A stretch of 64,000 nucleotides of DNA from Gymnothorax reevesii (taxonomy: Eukaryota; Chordata; Actinopteri; Anguilliformes; Muraenidae). The stretch's first letter is position 1. Each line of letters starts with the position of its first letter. Shown here one piece after another: positions 39,801 through 54,500 of the stretch. The stretch is from the NCBI GenBank assembly GCA_029721435.1, contig CM056583.1, positions 71,108,120 to 71,172,119 of the forward strand, read 5' to 3'. Both the position numbers and the translations under genes were made by a program. Below the pieces are notes generated by a model. The model saw only the letters and a list, made by a program, of their open reading frames with translations, did not search any database and was not told where the DNA came from.

Positions 39801-42800
39801 ACTTAAGTTGTACTTTAGTTTTCCTTTTCCCTTGTTGATGTACTTCAGTTTTCATTGCCCTTTTGTTCGCACCTTACCTTACCCCTTGTTTCCTGTCGAG
39901 AAGAAAGCTCATTTGTTTCACGTGCTGTGTTCTTCACCTGTGTCTCATTTGCTCGTTAGTCTTGTGCATTTACACCCCATTAGTTCTTCCGTTTGTTGTG
40001 AATTTGTTTCAGTGTATTTTCGACTTGTTACTCAATAAGCTGCGTCCATTTCTGACTCAGCCAATTTTTCCCGTCTTCGATTTTGGATACTGTCTGTGCC
40101 GTGTGCAGTGAATTCCAGTTTTTTGTTTTTTTTTTACTTTTCGCCTGACTGCTCGCGACTTCTCCTCGGCCCAGTGTTTTTTTTTTTTTTTTGTACTCAT
40201 TGTTTTCTACTTAAAACCTCTGCCTGGACTCTGCTTTTGTATTGCCATTTTCAGCTGCTCACTAAATTCCAGTTTATTCTTCATCTGTTTGCATCTGGGT
40301 CTTCCAGAATTCTTACACTTTTGCATTATTCGTTCTACAGGAAATTCAGACATTGAGGGGATGAGAATGTTTTGGATTATAAGGACATTTGTATTATGGG
40401 GACATCTGCTTTTTGCTGAGACATTGTGGGAACATGCATCATGAAATTTGGTTTGTAGTGAAATTTACATTCAGGGACCGGTGTGCAATGATCAGTCTAC
40501 ACATCCAAACTAGGAAAATTTCTTCAGATGTTGAGTCCTTTAGTCTCACGCGTAGAACTAAGGTCAGTCTCGTTGGCATCACGTGAATTAAACATGAATC
40601 CCCTACTTCATAATTGAGCTAGTCCCTCATAACACAGAAAGTTCTTTAATTATCCTGCAATTAACTACCTTCCAACAGAGAATTCAAATAGGATTACCCC
40701 TAGTTTTCCTGTAATACGTTACAGGAAATGCTTATGTGGACATGCACACTAGGCTCCTACAGTTCAGTGCTTGGTGATTTGTGCTTTGAGACATACTGAA
40801 AGATTGAAAAGTGACCTGTAGCTATGCCGAGATACAGCGGTGGTGTGTAGAATATGGGAGTAGTCTCGCCATCCGTCAGTGCAAGTCAGCGTCAAAGGCA
40901 GACAGAACAGAGCAGAACTTTTCAAAGGAAGAAAACAAAAAAGCACAGCACAGCTGGCACGCTGTTCTTGCACCTCAGTGTTGATATATACCTGCTGAAG
41001 TTATACTCTCCCAAGAAAAAAAAAAAATCAATTCACATCGACGAGCCTGAGAACCATCAAATCATATCAGTTCTATACAGGTAATGACGATTCCTTTTTC
41101 TTTAGCAGGATGTTTTCTCATGAAAGGTGGAAAATGAAGAGATCTACAGTCTCCAAGAGCATTTCCCACTTGGAAGTGGATATGGAAGGAGCAGTGCCTG
41201 TGCGCCCTCTTACAAAGTAAATAAATAAATATGTGGAGCTTATTTGTCTACGGTGACAGAATATCACAACAAGTATAGGTCACATATATTAGAAGTAGGA
41301 CAGGGAACTGTTCCTCCCAGGAAGTATTTCAAGCCTTAATCCGTCAAAATGAGTAGATTTAAGCTTGCCAGCATTTCTCTAGAGGACCCCTATGTTGCAT
41401 AAAACAATAATGAAAATACTCAACAGCACAACCACAGCAATCACTTCATGGTTCATTAGCACTCCCTCTTATTCATTCAGCAATGGCATTTCCCACAAGA
41501 AAACATTAAAGGCCCCAAATATAATGTATAATTTGCTCCAGTGCAAGGCGTTAGTATACATCATATCTCACAGCAATCTATCCCGAGCACATTCCCCATG
41601 GGCTGTATCATAGAAAAATGCAAAAGATGCAGGCACAGTTTCTAAACTCTTGTGAGAAGTTATGGCACATTTACACTGCAGATTGATGACTTCTGGTCCA
41701 CTGAGCCCCAGGGCAAGCTGGCAATCTGCCCTCCTGATCAAATGTGGAGCAACAAACTTTCCAGTCAGTAGGAAGGCCTAGCATGGACAGATGAAATCAA
41801 CCGGACTGTATCATATTTGGGGCACATTTACGGCATGGCTGGATACAGAACAGCACGGTGCAGTGTTGGTCCCCAAATATGCAGCTGCGCCTCCCCTTCG
41901 CACTCAGTGCCTAAATAACTCAGGAATTCCTCTGCGGACATGAGTGATGCCATAGTTCATGAGAAATTCAGTTGAACTTCATTAAGAATACCAAGGAAAT
42001 TTAGCTTACACTACCGCTGGCATCTCATGGCTATTTGATAAATAAAATTCATGCATTCCAGCAATCTTTTGAGACAGGGATTTGCTCTATTGTGCAAACT
42101 CCCCTTCTGCTTTGCAGTCAAAGTAATTCAATGAGGCTCAACAGAATGTAATTTCTCCATTTAACCAAGCATTGAGTGTCATTATTGTAAATATAGTTGA
42201 CAGTAAATTCTGAGGCACATCTCCTTGTTTAGCTATAAACTTAACAAGGCTGCTGGTAGAGGGGAAAAAAGGTAGAGCTTTTTATGGTCAATGAAAAGGT
42301 GTCAATGCTCTGTTGTTCCAGAATATTCTGCAAAACATGATGTTCACAGCCGCTCAGCTCCCACAGAATGATTTTAATGAGAAAGGATACCAAAGGTTTG
42401 TCTTCACTGTGGGAGAAAACATCAAGTCGGTTCATAAGCCTCAAGTCACTTCATGTAACAGCTACAATTCCCAGCAGCTACTGCAGATTTTGGGTTGTTT
42501 CCCTCAGAAGGAAACTATCATGTTCAAAACTGCGTGATGTTATTAAAAAATAATGTACCTGCAGCTGATACTACAGCTTAAACTGAGTAATAAAAATATG
42601 CACACCAAGAGTCTAATTTAAGTGACAGCTTTGCTCAAGGCATGCTACTGCTTTCAAATTACATGAATATAGCTAGCCTACAGGTGCAGAAACAGCTCTT
42701 TCCTGACCTGCTCATTTCTTCCATTTCAAAATTTTCAATCAATTTGCCATAGTTTACAGAAGTCATCTGAATAACGAGCCACTAACCAGTATGCCGATCA

Positions 42801-45800
42801 TGAAGCCATCCAATACGTTTTAATGGACAGAACTGGTGTCACTCTCAACGCTTGTGTGAATCCTTTTCGTGTCTCCTCCCATCCAGCAGCTAGCATGTCT
42901 TTTAGACATATTACCTCCTTTGATTGGTCCCACGTGCCTCCGGCCCTCCGCCGCCAGCTGTTATGTATTTGCGTTTCCCATTTGCTCACATGTGCGTAGG
43001 AGTAAACGTATTCCTTATTTTGAGAGAGCAAGTTGATGGATTGTCGCTAGGTATATGCCCTTAAACAACCAGTCAGTATTTTCCTAGAAAAAGTTTATCA
43101 TTGGAAATTATTAGTAATCTTCAATGATTGTTAAATATAAAAGTACTCCTGCCAGCTGATTTAATGGGAACAAGCTCCCAAGCTTCTCTCTCGCTCTCCC
43201 GGATTGGGACTGCAATCCTAGTAATCATTCTTCAGTCTGTTCCACTGCCCAGTTTCTTGAGAACACCCCCCAGTCCTTCTGAAGTCATCAGGATTGGGAC
43301 TGCGTTCCTGCTAAACCCTCTAGTCCTGCCATCTGACAGCTCTGCTCTGGCAGTTGCACACTCCATCTGGCAGCTGTCCTGAAACGTCACTGGCCGGGCA
43401 TGGACACGCCTTCACACCCGAGGCTGTTACATCTGAACTGAACTGTGCCATTCTGCTGTGCCTGCCATCCCTCTGGCATACCATATTACTGTTAATAAAC
43501 CCTACTATCGAATTGTACTCTGACTCTGCATTCAACACATTCTCATCCCGACTCCTCATATAGTGACGCTACCTGAACAAGCACAATTATACAACACTTT
43601 GTCTCGGGACATAGGGTTATGTGTGAATAAAATCAAAACGCAATGACTTTCAAAACTCACCAGCCAGTATTTTATTCACAATAGAACAGAGATAACATAG
43701 CAAATGTTCAAACTCAGAAATTTTACAATTTTATCCACAAAATGAGCTCATTTCAAATTTGATGGCTGCTACAGGTCTCAAAGAAGTTGGGACAGTTGCC
43801 TGTTTACCATAGTGTAGCATCCCCTCTTCTTTTTAACACAGAGTGGAGGCGTCCTTGAGTTTAGCCATTGCAATTTAATCCCACTCTTTTTTAACACAGG
43901 CTTCCAGCTGCTGGAGAGTTTTGGGTCTCCTTTGACAGACTTTTCATTTAATCATGCGCCAAATGTTCTCAATTGGTGAAAGATCAGGACTGCAGGCAGG
44001 CCAGTTCAGCACACGGACTCTTCTACTATGAAGCCATGCTGTTGTAATAGCTGCAGTATGTGGTTTTGTATTGTCCTGCTGAAATACACAAGGCCTCCCC
44101 TGGAATAGATGCTGTCTTGAGGGGAGCCTATGTTGCTCTAAAACTTTTATATACCTTTCAGCATACATGGTGCTTTTTAAAACATGCAAGAGTCCCACAG
44201 TGTATGCACTAATGCATCCCCATACCATCAGAGATGCTGGCTTTTGAACTGAACACAGGAGGGGTGGTCATTCTCCTCTTTAGCCTGGAGGACACGACGG
44301 CCATGATTTTCAACAAGAATGTCAAATTTGGACACGTCTGACCACAGGACTTTGCCACTTTGCTACAGTCCATTTTAAATGAGCCTTGGCCCACAGAACA
44401 CAGTGGCGCTTCTGGATCATGCTCAATAATGGCTTCATTTTTGCATGATAGAGTTTTAGGTGGCATCTGTGGATGGCTCGGCAGACTGTGTTTACAGACA
44501 GTGGTTTCTTGAAGTATTCCAGGGCCCATTTAGTAATGTCAATGACAGAATCATGCCGGTGAGTGATGCAGTCGCTTCTGAGGGCCCGAAATAAGCTCAT
44601 TTTCTGGATAAAAATATAAAATGTCTCAGTTTCAACATTTGAAATGTTATCTATGTTCTACTGCAAATAACATATTGGCTCATGTGATCTGAAAGTCATT
44701 GCATTTTGAATTTATTCACAATTTACACTTTGTCCCAACTATTTTGGAATTGGTGTTGTAGGATGAAAAAGTGGCTTTTCGTGTCCTTCTTTGACGTTTA
44801 GGGTCAGGATTCAGGTAAAGGGTTCGCTTCATACTGGTGTCAAATTAGGACAACAAAAGCCTCCTTTTTTCGTCATATATCAACACTTGGTCAGGTAACA
44901 TCAGTAGACGAATTAGGATGAGACTGGGCTCCTGGATTTGGTCCCTGGTTTGGATCATAACAACTGGTCTATAAAAATCATTCAAATGTGACCTTATTAT
45001 AATTATATAATTATTATAATTAATTCAGCGTGATTCAAGATACTGTGTCAAGCACGATTGAAAGGCTAATATTTACTATTCACTTAGTTCAAATTAGCAT
45101 GGCTATACTGTTATAATAATTGGTATTTTATAGGTATATCTATAAATAGATATATTTTATTGGTATATCTATAAATTATTTTAAGAATGCTGTCAATAAA
45201 ACTTTTTGTGACACTGTCAGTTGAAGAGAATATTAGAAGCATAATGAAACGAACTGCAGCTTTTTGGAAGAAGCAGAAGGCCCTCAAAGAGTACTCTTTG
45301 TTTTAAGATGAATATCTCTTTCATGTAACTGTCACTTCCTCATTGTCAATACATAACGCTATTGGTATTCTTCAATCTTTTAATCGTAATGTTCTTAATT
45401 AAATGGGGGTATAATATTTTCTTGCATCCATCGTTAAAACGAAGAACTAAGCAAAGGACAAACTGGCCTTGTGCATAGCAATCCAGCAGAATCTCCATAA
45501 TTTATTTACTGCCACAGCTGAAGAACTCGACTATTAATCTTTTTTAGACAGAAGTTTCCCGCTGGAAATTTACACTCTGTTCTTAATAGGGCTGGGCAAT
45601 ATGATAATGCAGTACATCCTGTAGATGGTATGAAATTTTTCTACCATCACAAACTTTTATATTGAGACATGCAAATGTGTTGTTTGTATTTCATCTTTCA
45701 CTGGCACAAACTTGAAAAAGACCCTAAATAATGAACTCAAAATATGCCCATCATCAGTCACATTGTAAGTTAAAACAATTAAGTGACGATGTTATTCAAA

Positions 45801-48478
45801 AAAGCATAAGGCTTAACAAAGTGATATCCCATGTTAGGTATCTAATATTAAAAGTATGGTGGGAGGCAATTAATTGAAGATAACAGCATAATAAAACAAC
45901 AGATGTAATGCATAATGTACCCATGGGCTCTACAGATTCAAATTGCATTAAGGGTCTTCACTTTTAATGTACACACATTTACTGAGAATATTAATCCAAA
46001 CTAACAGAACAGTTTTTTTTATGATTGCTATATTGTTAAGCATATCCCTAAGCAACAGAGAATCCATCCGAAAGCAACACTGTAGTGTAATGAATTTTAA
46101 ACTATAATCTGCCAGTCCATGCCAGCAGTGTATGCCACTGTTTTTAACTGCTTGTTCAGCAGTCAATAATACAAACTCCACTGATGTTAGTATGGTATAC
46201 CACATGATTACAGATAACATTTAAATTAACCTTGATTTGGAAACTATTCATAAAGAGTTCAACAACCAGTAGCATACTGTATAAAGTTTATATTAAAAGA
46301 GAGAATAACTCACGGTAAATTCATCACAGAACTCTAGAAAATACACAATCACGTATGTACCTATAAGATGCAATATAACCTTCATCACGAAAGAGTTCAC
46401 AAGGGAGTTGAGGACTAGTAACGTTTTCAAGGCTGATATTGGACATGGGAATAACTCCTGGTAAAAACATCTCAGGGTGCACATGCTCACCTTCACAAAT
46501 ATATCATTATACAGCTTCAATTTGTAAATAATCCAAAAAAAAAAAAAAAAACATTCTAAGACCATTTACGTTGATGAGAAAATTTCACAGACAGCTGGAC
46601 AGACAGACAGATGGACAGAGACAGTACCAAACCATAATATGTGATCGGCATGAAATAAAAAAAAGGCTTTATGGTTTTTTAACCTGGTTTCCAGCATTGG
46701 TAATGAGTACTGAATGCGTACAGGACCTGCATATTAGGCCGTGGGTTGAATTGCAAAATCTGCAATAGATTTTGAAATGGTCAATCCGTGGTGATAAAAA
46801 ACCAGATTTTTTTCATGTAGGCTGAGAATATCTCTTTTAAACACATATCAGTTTGTTGACAGAATAAATTCAATCACTTTCTTTTAAAACTTAAAGTTGC
46901 ATAGTGTTTCCCACAGAATTTTTGGAGAATATGGGGGCACAATGTTTCCCACAGACCAGGAAGCAATGTGTGCTGGCAGGCCGATGTCAGGGGGGGTCAT
47001 TCTCATTTTGTTGGGGTGGGGGTGGTGATTCTCATTTTGTCTAGCTGTTATGATCTGTATCTGTCTGACTTTGTATTTATTATTTTTCATGTATATTGAT
47101 CCACTCTATTATTGCATTGCACATTGTCTCCCCTGTAATGTCTGATGTGATCTGTGTCATCATGCCAGTGCAATCCCCTGTCTGCGTGCAGACACGCTTC
47201 AGGTGATTTCGGAAGTTTTCCGGTATTTCACAAACTTCCTTCAAGTCTCGTTTTTACCTTCCTTCCTGCTTTTCTGAAAGAACCATATAAATTAACCGCT
47301 AGGCTGCATAGTTAGTACTGGTAATCTTACTGTATACTAATCTCTCTGTCTGTACAGTAACAAACTAACAAACAATCACGTATTTTGATTAAGTGTGTAG
47401 ATATTAGAGATGCACCAAATTTTCGGCCACCGATTCAAATTGCATTAAGGGTCATAAGGGTGCATTAAAGTTTATAAAAGCATGTAGTACAGATAAGGGT
47501 GATGGTAGAAGGTTAACTGGCTTGCTAGTGCATTATTTGATCAGTTTACACTGTTTATTTTATTTCTAATAACATTCATTTTTAGCCTGTCCCACATTTT
47601 ATACATATATTATTTTACATTATATGTTCTTCCACAATCTTTCATGCAGTCATTAACTGTAACCCATTAACTGCAAAGATTTTTCTCTCCTATTCCTGTT
47701 AGCTGGAGTGTGCTGTAATCAGGGCAAACCACATTGATCTGTGTCTGAGCTGAACTTAGGAAATCTTTTAGTACATAAAGCAGAATTCTTTTTGATTCTG
47801 TTGCCTAAATCATATGCAACATCATTATCCATACCCTTGATTGACCAGACACGACAGATTAAAGTGTAACATATAATATTTATAAATGAAAAAATGGCAT
47901 CATCTATTGACTGTTACCTGGAAAGTCTTGTTTGTCAACATCTGCATACAGAAATACTGTTTCATTACTCTAGCACCTGATCTTGTACATTGCCTCTGAG
48001 GAAACAAGATCTCAAAGCCATGCACTTATTAATCCTTATGTGCCTCTGCTGCAACAAACAGTTTACCTGCTGCCAGAGTTCAGTGTACAAGCATCTCCCT
48101 GACCCTGTTTTGGCTGTCTCTCTTTCTGTGAAGTATTTCTCACTTATGCTGTTTCTGCTTAGCGAGGGAAAGATGCATATATGGAGCTTTCTGTTGCAAA
48201 GGTAGGATGTGTTTGAGCGAAGAACATGAACTTTTGATATTATTTCATTATTGTCATATTGGGTGAATCCACATCTACGAAATGTTAGTTAGGGAAAAAA
48301 TGGGGAGGGGGTTGGGAAGATTAAGAGAGATATTATAAACTAATGTGTAAATGCAGCAATGCTTGCAGATTCACATTATTTTTCTTCTAACTCTAGCTTC
48401 TGTATGTTTCCTCAGATAACTCCAGATTTTTATCCCTGCTACCAGACCTCTTATATACCATCTATGGCACGAACGCAG

Positions 48479-48519
<41 letters not shown>

Positions 48520-51500
48520 CACACACACCCCAACACACACATTCAAACTCATCTTTAAATATTTTTTCAAATATTTCCTTACACAGCAGATGAAACAGAG
48601 AGATTATTCACAATTTTCTGGGTCCCCAGAGAAGATGTAAGATGTAAAATTAGCCATTGCATGCACTTCACGCACTCAGTGGGTTCTGGCTCTCAACTCA
48701 GTCACGTATCTGAGATAAAGATGTTAATAGAACCATTGGATTTCTTAATTCAGTGTCGAGTTTGGCTCTGACCTGATTGTTGAGGATGATGTGTTTGCCA
48801 GAAGGGATTTCTGTTCATCGCATGTTGTCTAATTGACACACCTGCAATAGTGAGTTGCAGCTGGGATAGAAACTGCTGGAAAGCTACTAATTGTGAGCCC
48901 AATGACTGCTATTCTAGCATCAGAAAATTAAATTTTGATATAATGAATAGAGGGGTTATAATAAAAAAGAAAATGTCTAAAAATAAATGGAATCACAATT
49001 TATTTCTGATCCAACCAGTAGTCACCAACAAAATATAGAGCAGCTATGCCTATTGTAGGAAATGGAATAATGAGTCAAGTAATTAATTAATATAATTAAT
49101 TAAATCTTTTCATATAATCTAAATAATGTACCATGATTCATGATTCTATTTTGGATCATTGTAACATTCATAAATGTGAAATTAGTTGGATTTCCAGCAG
49201 GCATACATTTGCCATTGATAATTATTTTACTGAATTGTGGAGCCGACCGATTATATCTCACAGTTAGCTCCATGCTACTGCAACTGTATACTGTATAAGG
49301 GTATAGTCAAATTCTGTCAGTTTGCAACCTAAGTTTAGACTCATAAGCTATATGTTTACAAAATTTTCTTTGATTTTTCACTCAATTTGGAACGCTAATT
49401 TTCAGTCTACAGGATTCGCACATTTCTATTGCTAGACACAGAGTATATAATCGCCTGGAGGCAGAGATTCATTCACAGAGTGATCAGTTAGAGATGTTCA
49501 TTTTTAAACTAAAATGACAAGTAGTTCTGGAGACATCTTTCTATGTAAGCTGTGGCACATCTGTGATCCATGAGATTAAAATTTCCAGACCGTTGCAGGC
49601 AACAGTTTCCTTGGCTTTATATACCACAGGGTCATGCAGAGCATTACCTAATTAAAAGAGGGAAATAATCCAGTTGAATCTAGGTGCTTAGAGCAAAACG
49701 TCAAAAACCACTTATGTATGCACATGATCATTAATCCCCAGTCTTCAGAAACGTCACGCGACAGTAATGGATATCATGACATAGGCTCAGATATACTTTG
49801 GTAAATCTTAGTCAGTCAAGAGCATTTGCCATTAAAAGCTGTAGTGTGCAAAGCCAAAGTCAAAAATCAACGCTGTCCAAAAGCGCAGCCAACTGCCCTG
49901 GGCTCAGTGTCATCTTAGACTGACAGAAGCACAGAGAAACCAGATTTTTTTTGTTCCGACAAATCAACATTTCAAGTTTTGATTTTTGGAAAAAACAGCC
50001 GTAGTGTTTCCCAAACTAAGGAAAAGGACAGCCCAAGCTGTGATTGGTGTTAGGTCCAAAACCCAGCATCTGACATGGTAAGGGGGTGTGTCAGTGCACT
50101 CAGCATGGATGACATGCTCATTTGCGAGGACAACACAAATACAGGAAGATATGTACAAATTATGTAGCAACGTATGCTGCCACCTAGACACAATCTACTC
50201 CAGGGACACCTCTGCATTTTCAGCAAGAGAACATCACACCATATTCTGCATGTGCTGGTGCTAGATTGGCCCGCCTGCAGTCCTGGTCTGTCTCCAGCAG
50301 AGAACATATGGTGCAATATAAAATGAAACACATGGCAATGAAGGCCCTGTGCAGCTGAAGACGACCAAAATAAAGGAATGGGAAAAATTCAGCATGCAAA
50401 CTTGACTAGCTGGTGTCTTCAGTGACCAAATGCTCAATGAGTCTAATTAATTGACCTTAGATAAGCCATTAAATTCAGGTTAGAACATCAAACAGCGTGT
50501 TTGTTTTTCAAATCAGACTGTTTTAAATCTGTAATTCATTGAAATTTTCCATTATGTGCCAGCTTCTTCTGTTTTGGGGTTTTAGTAAACAAGTATGCAA
50601 TTTCAAACATGACTGGTGTTCCAATGAATGCATTTTTATATTTTGATCATAAATACATCCAATACTTTAATTTCATTTATAATAACATTAATTAAATGTC
50701 TTATTATTTTTCACAATATAAAGGCAGGCATTTTGAAAAAATAAACAAAAAACCTTTCTTTTGTGCGAACATCAGAGGCCTGACAGAAGGTGCCATTTTT
50801 GTGTCAAAGTTGAGCCGATCATAACTCTTTTTGCCACACCCACTTATGTCAATCATTTAACACGTGCGCAGGTATAATTTCACACAGAAAAGCCACTCCT
50901 ACTGATGGATATCAAAGGAAGGTTTCAATAGTTCAATAGTGAAATTAACCATGAAATTAAGCGTAGCAACTAGTTTCAGGAAATAGGAGTTTCTCGTTAA
51001 ATATTCTGCAGTTCTACCGTATGAGTTTTATTGGACTGGACCTTCATACTCGCCGCGCACTCACATGCCAGCTCGACTGTGGCCAGTGAAGAAGCACTAA
51101 AAGGTCTGTGGTAAGAAAGGCATGAAAATACATTTCTGGTGTACTAAAAGCAGTCTTTTTATGGTGAGAGTATGTCTCTGGAGTTCTTACATTGTTCTCC
51201 TTAAACTGTGGTTTAAATTGGAGCAGTCATCTATCTATGCAGTTGTATTATAACTTGGATGGCTATTTCAATAATGCAAGCATTGCAAATATTATGTTAC
51301 TTTTGTCAGAGACTCAATCTGCATTTTCAACAGTCCCTTCTCTGCAATTCTGGTCTCTCAGGTTTAAACATGACTCTTATGAAACTGGCAAACAAAATGA
51401 AAATGTTTAATTGAGGGCAGAGAATACAATGAGAGGACCAGTACAAGGTCAAGTAGGCTGAGTGCTCAATGAAGTTACTGGAGGAACAACTGCGAGGTAT

Positions 51501-54500
51501 CCATTTCAATTACAGACTCAGCTCTCTGGCTATTAGTACATTTGTGCATTCGGGTCTCCCGCTTATTTTTCTGTACAGGTTCGAGCCAGTTTCTTCCAGT
51601 TTCAAGACATTACTGCACACATGAATTAAATAGGCTTTATTTCCCAAATTATCAAACGACTGATGAGTTTCCAGAGAAAACCTTTTCTATTCAGCCTTTT
51701 GTTAACCAAAGTTGAAGCTAGGAAATGGTGGTAAATTTGACAGAGGAGAAAGATATTTTAGGTTCATTACAGAGCACAATTGTGCTTGAAATATTTGAGT
51801 GAGTTCTTGAGTAACAAATTAGCACATAAGCACAATACGCATGATTTAATGTCTTGATTTAATTAACATCTAAACATTCTTTAACAGCACTATATTACTG
51901 AATCTACAGGTATTCCCAGGGGATGGCAATCAGAAAATAAATGAAAAGCTCTTGGGAAAAGAATAACCAGGGAAGTAAGAATATGTGCACAGGCAGGTAT
52001 ACTTCAAAGTGTAGGTGAACAGAGACAGTCACTAGGTGCACTTAAGCAAGAGTAATACATGATCAACTGAATTTAGGTCAGGTGATTGAGCTTTGCAACT
52101 TCTTTACGTTTAAATAGTCTTTGTTATTTAATTTCATAACCAATATGCTGTGCTAGGCAGTTAAGGCAATAAACTTTATAAATGTCCAAGTATCTATGTA
52201 CCTATATGTAATAAAATGGTAGATAATATATACATTTAAACTTACCTCGAACAGGGAGCCCTGATAGAGACACGCTCCTGAAAGGAAAAAAATATATAGA
52301 TATATGATTTACTGAGGTATTGAAACCCAATAAAGGAAAAGTGAAAATTCATTTGCTCAAATCATGTGAGGCAGCAAAGCATTACGGCGGGTAAAAAGCA
52401 GTATAATAATAATAAATTTTATTACAAATGCACTTTTCTTCAAAAATATCTCAGAGTGCTACAAAGTTAAAAGCAGAGGAGAAAAAAAAAACACACAGTG
52501 AAGCAAAATTAGTGTCAAATATGTTAGTATCAGCAGTCTTAGGCCTTTCTGAACATTTGTCAGAGACTAGCAGTGCAAAAGGAAGCAAAAGACCTTGAAT
52601 AATATAATCTTGTGGAAATGGTGTCCTGTTTATACTTATCTTATTGCTTGCAATGTGGCACAATGCCTAAATTAAAACTTTTCATTTTCTTGGTGGCACA
52701 AAATATAAAAATGAGCATAAGTTCATGTGCACACAGCAAGCATATCATGAAGTCTTAGTGTCACAGACTAGCCAAACTTAATCCTCCCATTTCTTTAACT
52801 CGGCTTGAAATAGAATAAGAGTAAAAAAAAAAGTGCAATCGCTGAGGCATAGGGTGGTAATGCAAATGCAGTTGACTACCAATCATCACCACTGGGATAC
52901 GATTAAAAGTAATCCCATAATTGTTCAATAATATAAATAATGCTCTTTTTTTAAAGGGCAATACAAATAATTTAATCAATCTGAGTTGTAAAATATGGTG
53001 GCGAAGAAATCTAGCCTGCTTTAATTCTAGAGTTTCTGTGACTGAACTTCAAGTTGTCTTTAGTATTGGCTGAGGTTTTCAATATATCGATATATAACCC
53101 GACCGCAAAGGTTTAAAATGGGCATCAAGTTTTTGCAGCTGACCAATATTAGGCTTGGCAGGTGATTTTACCATCCATCCAATTACAGAGAGGTCTGTAA
53201 ATATTTTGTTGAACAATCACCTCATTTTAAACTGCTTAAAAAATGCATGAAATGATAATATACTCAAGTGCAACACCAGCGACTTTCTTGGAAGGGTGTT
53301 TCTATCAGCCGTATGGACAGACACAACCATATTTTTGTTTTGCTGTCAAACGATCAGGCAGTAGCACCACTGATCAATTGTGCATCCCTTGTTTGAATCT
53401 ATGACAATCTATGCACATTTTAATAACATTTGTGGCACTCCACTCTGTGTTTTCAAACCTCATTTTTGCCTCACATTCCTGGGGTACTGGGACTGCAGAC
53501 TAATGGCTACAGCTAACAGACCCTGAAGCATGGCACCCTAAAATGAGTCTCTTAAAACCCACTCTACAGATGGATAGTGTAAAATTTTACCAATGCAAAT
53601 ACCATTGCAGTGGGGGAACCTTCCCTGCAAGCATACGGATAGTGATGCAATTTTTATTATTTTGGCTCTGTATGACACATTATGAATCTGAAATGAATGA
53701 TTCAAACTGTGCTTGAGGAGTAGACTTAAAGCTTTCATTTGTGGGCTTTGTCAAAAATATTGCATGAAGACCATAGGAATCCAAATTCACTCCCCTTCTG
53801 CATATTTTGGGTGCTAAAAATTATTTGGGGAAACTTAAAAAAAAATAAATCGTGACTCAAATTGTCATTTTAATCTTTAAAACCTGGTTGCAAATCATTT
53901 GCAATAAATCACTGCCTTCAATCGGGAACTTGGGAACATCAGCAAATGCGGAGTTTCTTCGCTGGAAATGCCCTGCCAGGCCTTCACTTGCAGCAGTATT
54001 CAGATCCTGCTTGTTCTTTTGGGGTTTTGCCTTTGTAAATTAAGCATCTGGCTGAAATTGAGCATTTACCCTCTGCAGTTCAGAGTTTATCATGCTGCTT
54101 TCATCAGCAGTCATATCATCAATAAATAGTCTCACAAGGAAAACAGTTCCTTCCCATCTCCACGCTGTTCAATTTCCATCATTCTGCTCAACATTAATCC
54201 TTTTCTCATCTCTGCATGGGATGTAGTTTCAGAATAGTACAGGCTTTTTTGATGTTATTGTAGCAAACTTCCCGATTTTGAAGCTAATATGGATATACTT
54301 TTCCGAGGTCTTGATTGTTAACATCAACCTATGCCTATCTTCTCAAGAGTGTTCTTCATCTGGCTAACTGTTTTTTCAAGCCCAGTTCATGCTCTGAGGT
54401 ACCAAGGGATGGCTCTTGGCCAGCATGAGGAGATGCTTTGCCAGCTACATTAACCCCTTCAGACCCTGCGTCCACTGGAATGGACATGACATATTTTTGG

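Larger units (their letters stand above)
24657..52245 (-). other. fras1 intron 2
   Basis: At 27.6 kb this is the largest intron in the window. It contains the hAT, PIF/Harbinger, Tc1-like and LTR-like elements listed separately and two dinucleotide repeats. Nothing was recognised in the stretches 24700-27530, 32470-34810, 35400-36640, 37200-39730, 40380-43140, 44770-46890, 47070-48470, 48550-49940 and 50600-52240; these are AT-rich single-copy-looking DNA with only short chance ORFs. Confidence 0.8.

Noticed and set aside
39676..40038. A 120-codon frame on the plus strand
   Set aside because: It is T-rich low-complexity sequence inside a repeat, with no domain and no splice or codon signal.
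45591..45720. AGGGCTGGGCAATATG motif resembling a common fish repeat
   Set aside because: Only a short match; no ends or second copy in the window.
51587..51600. GGTTCGAGCC, similar to a tRNA B box
   Set aside because: No matching A box, cloverleaf or SINE body was found around it.
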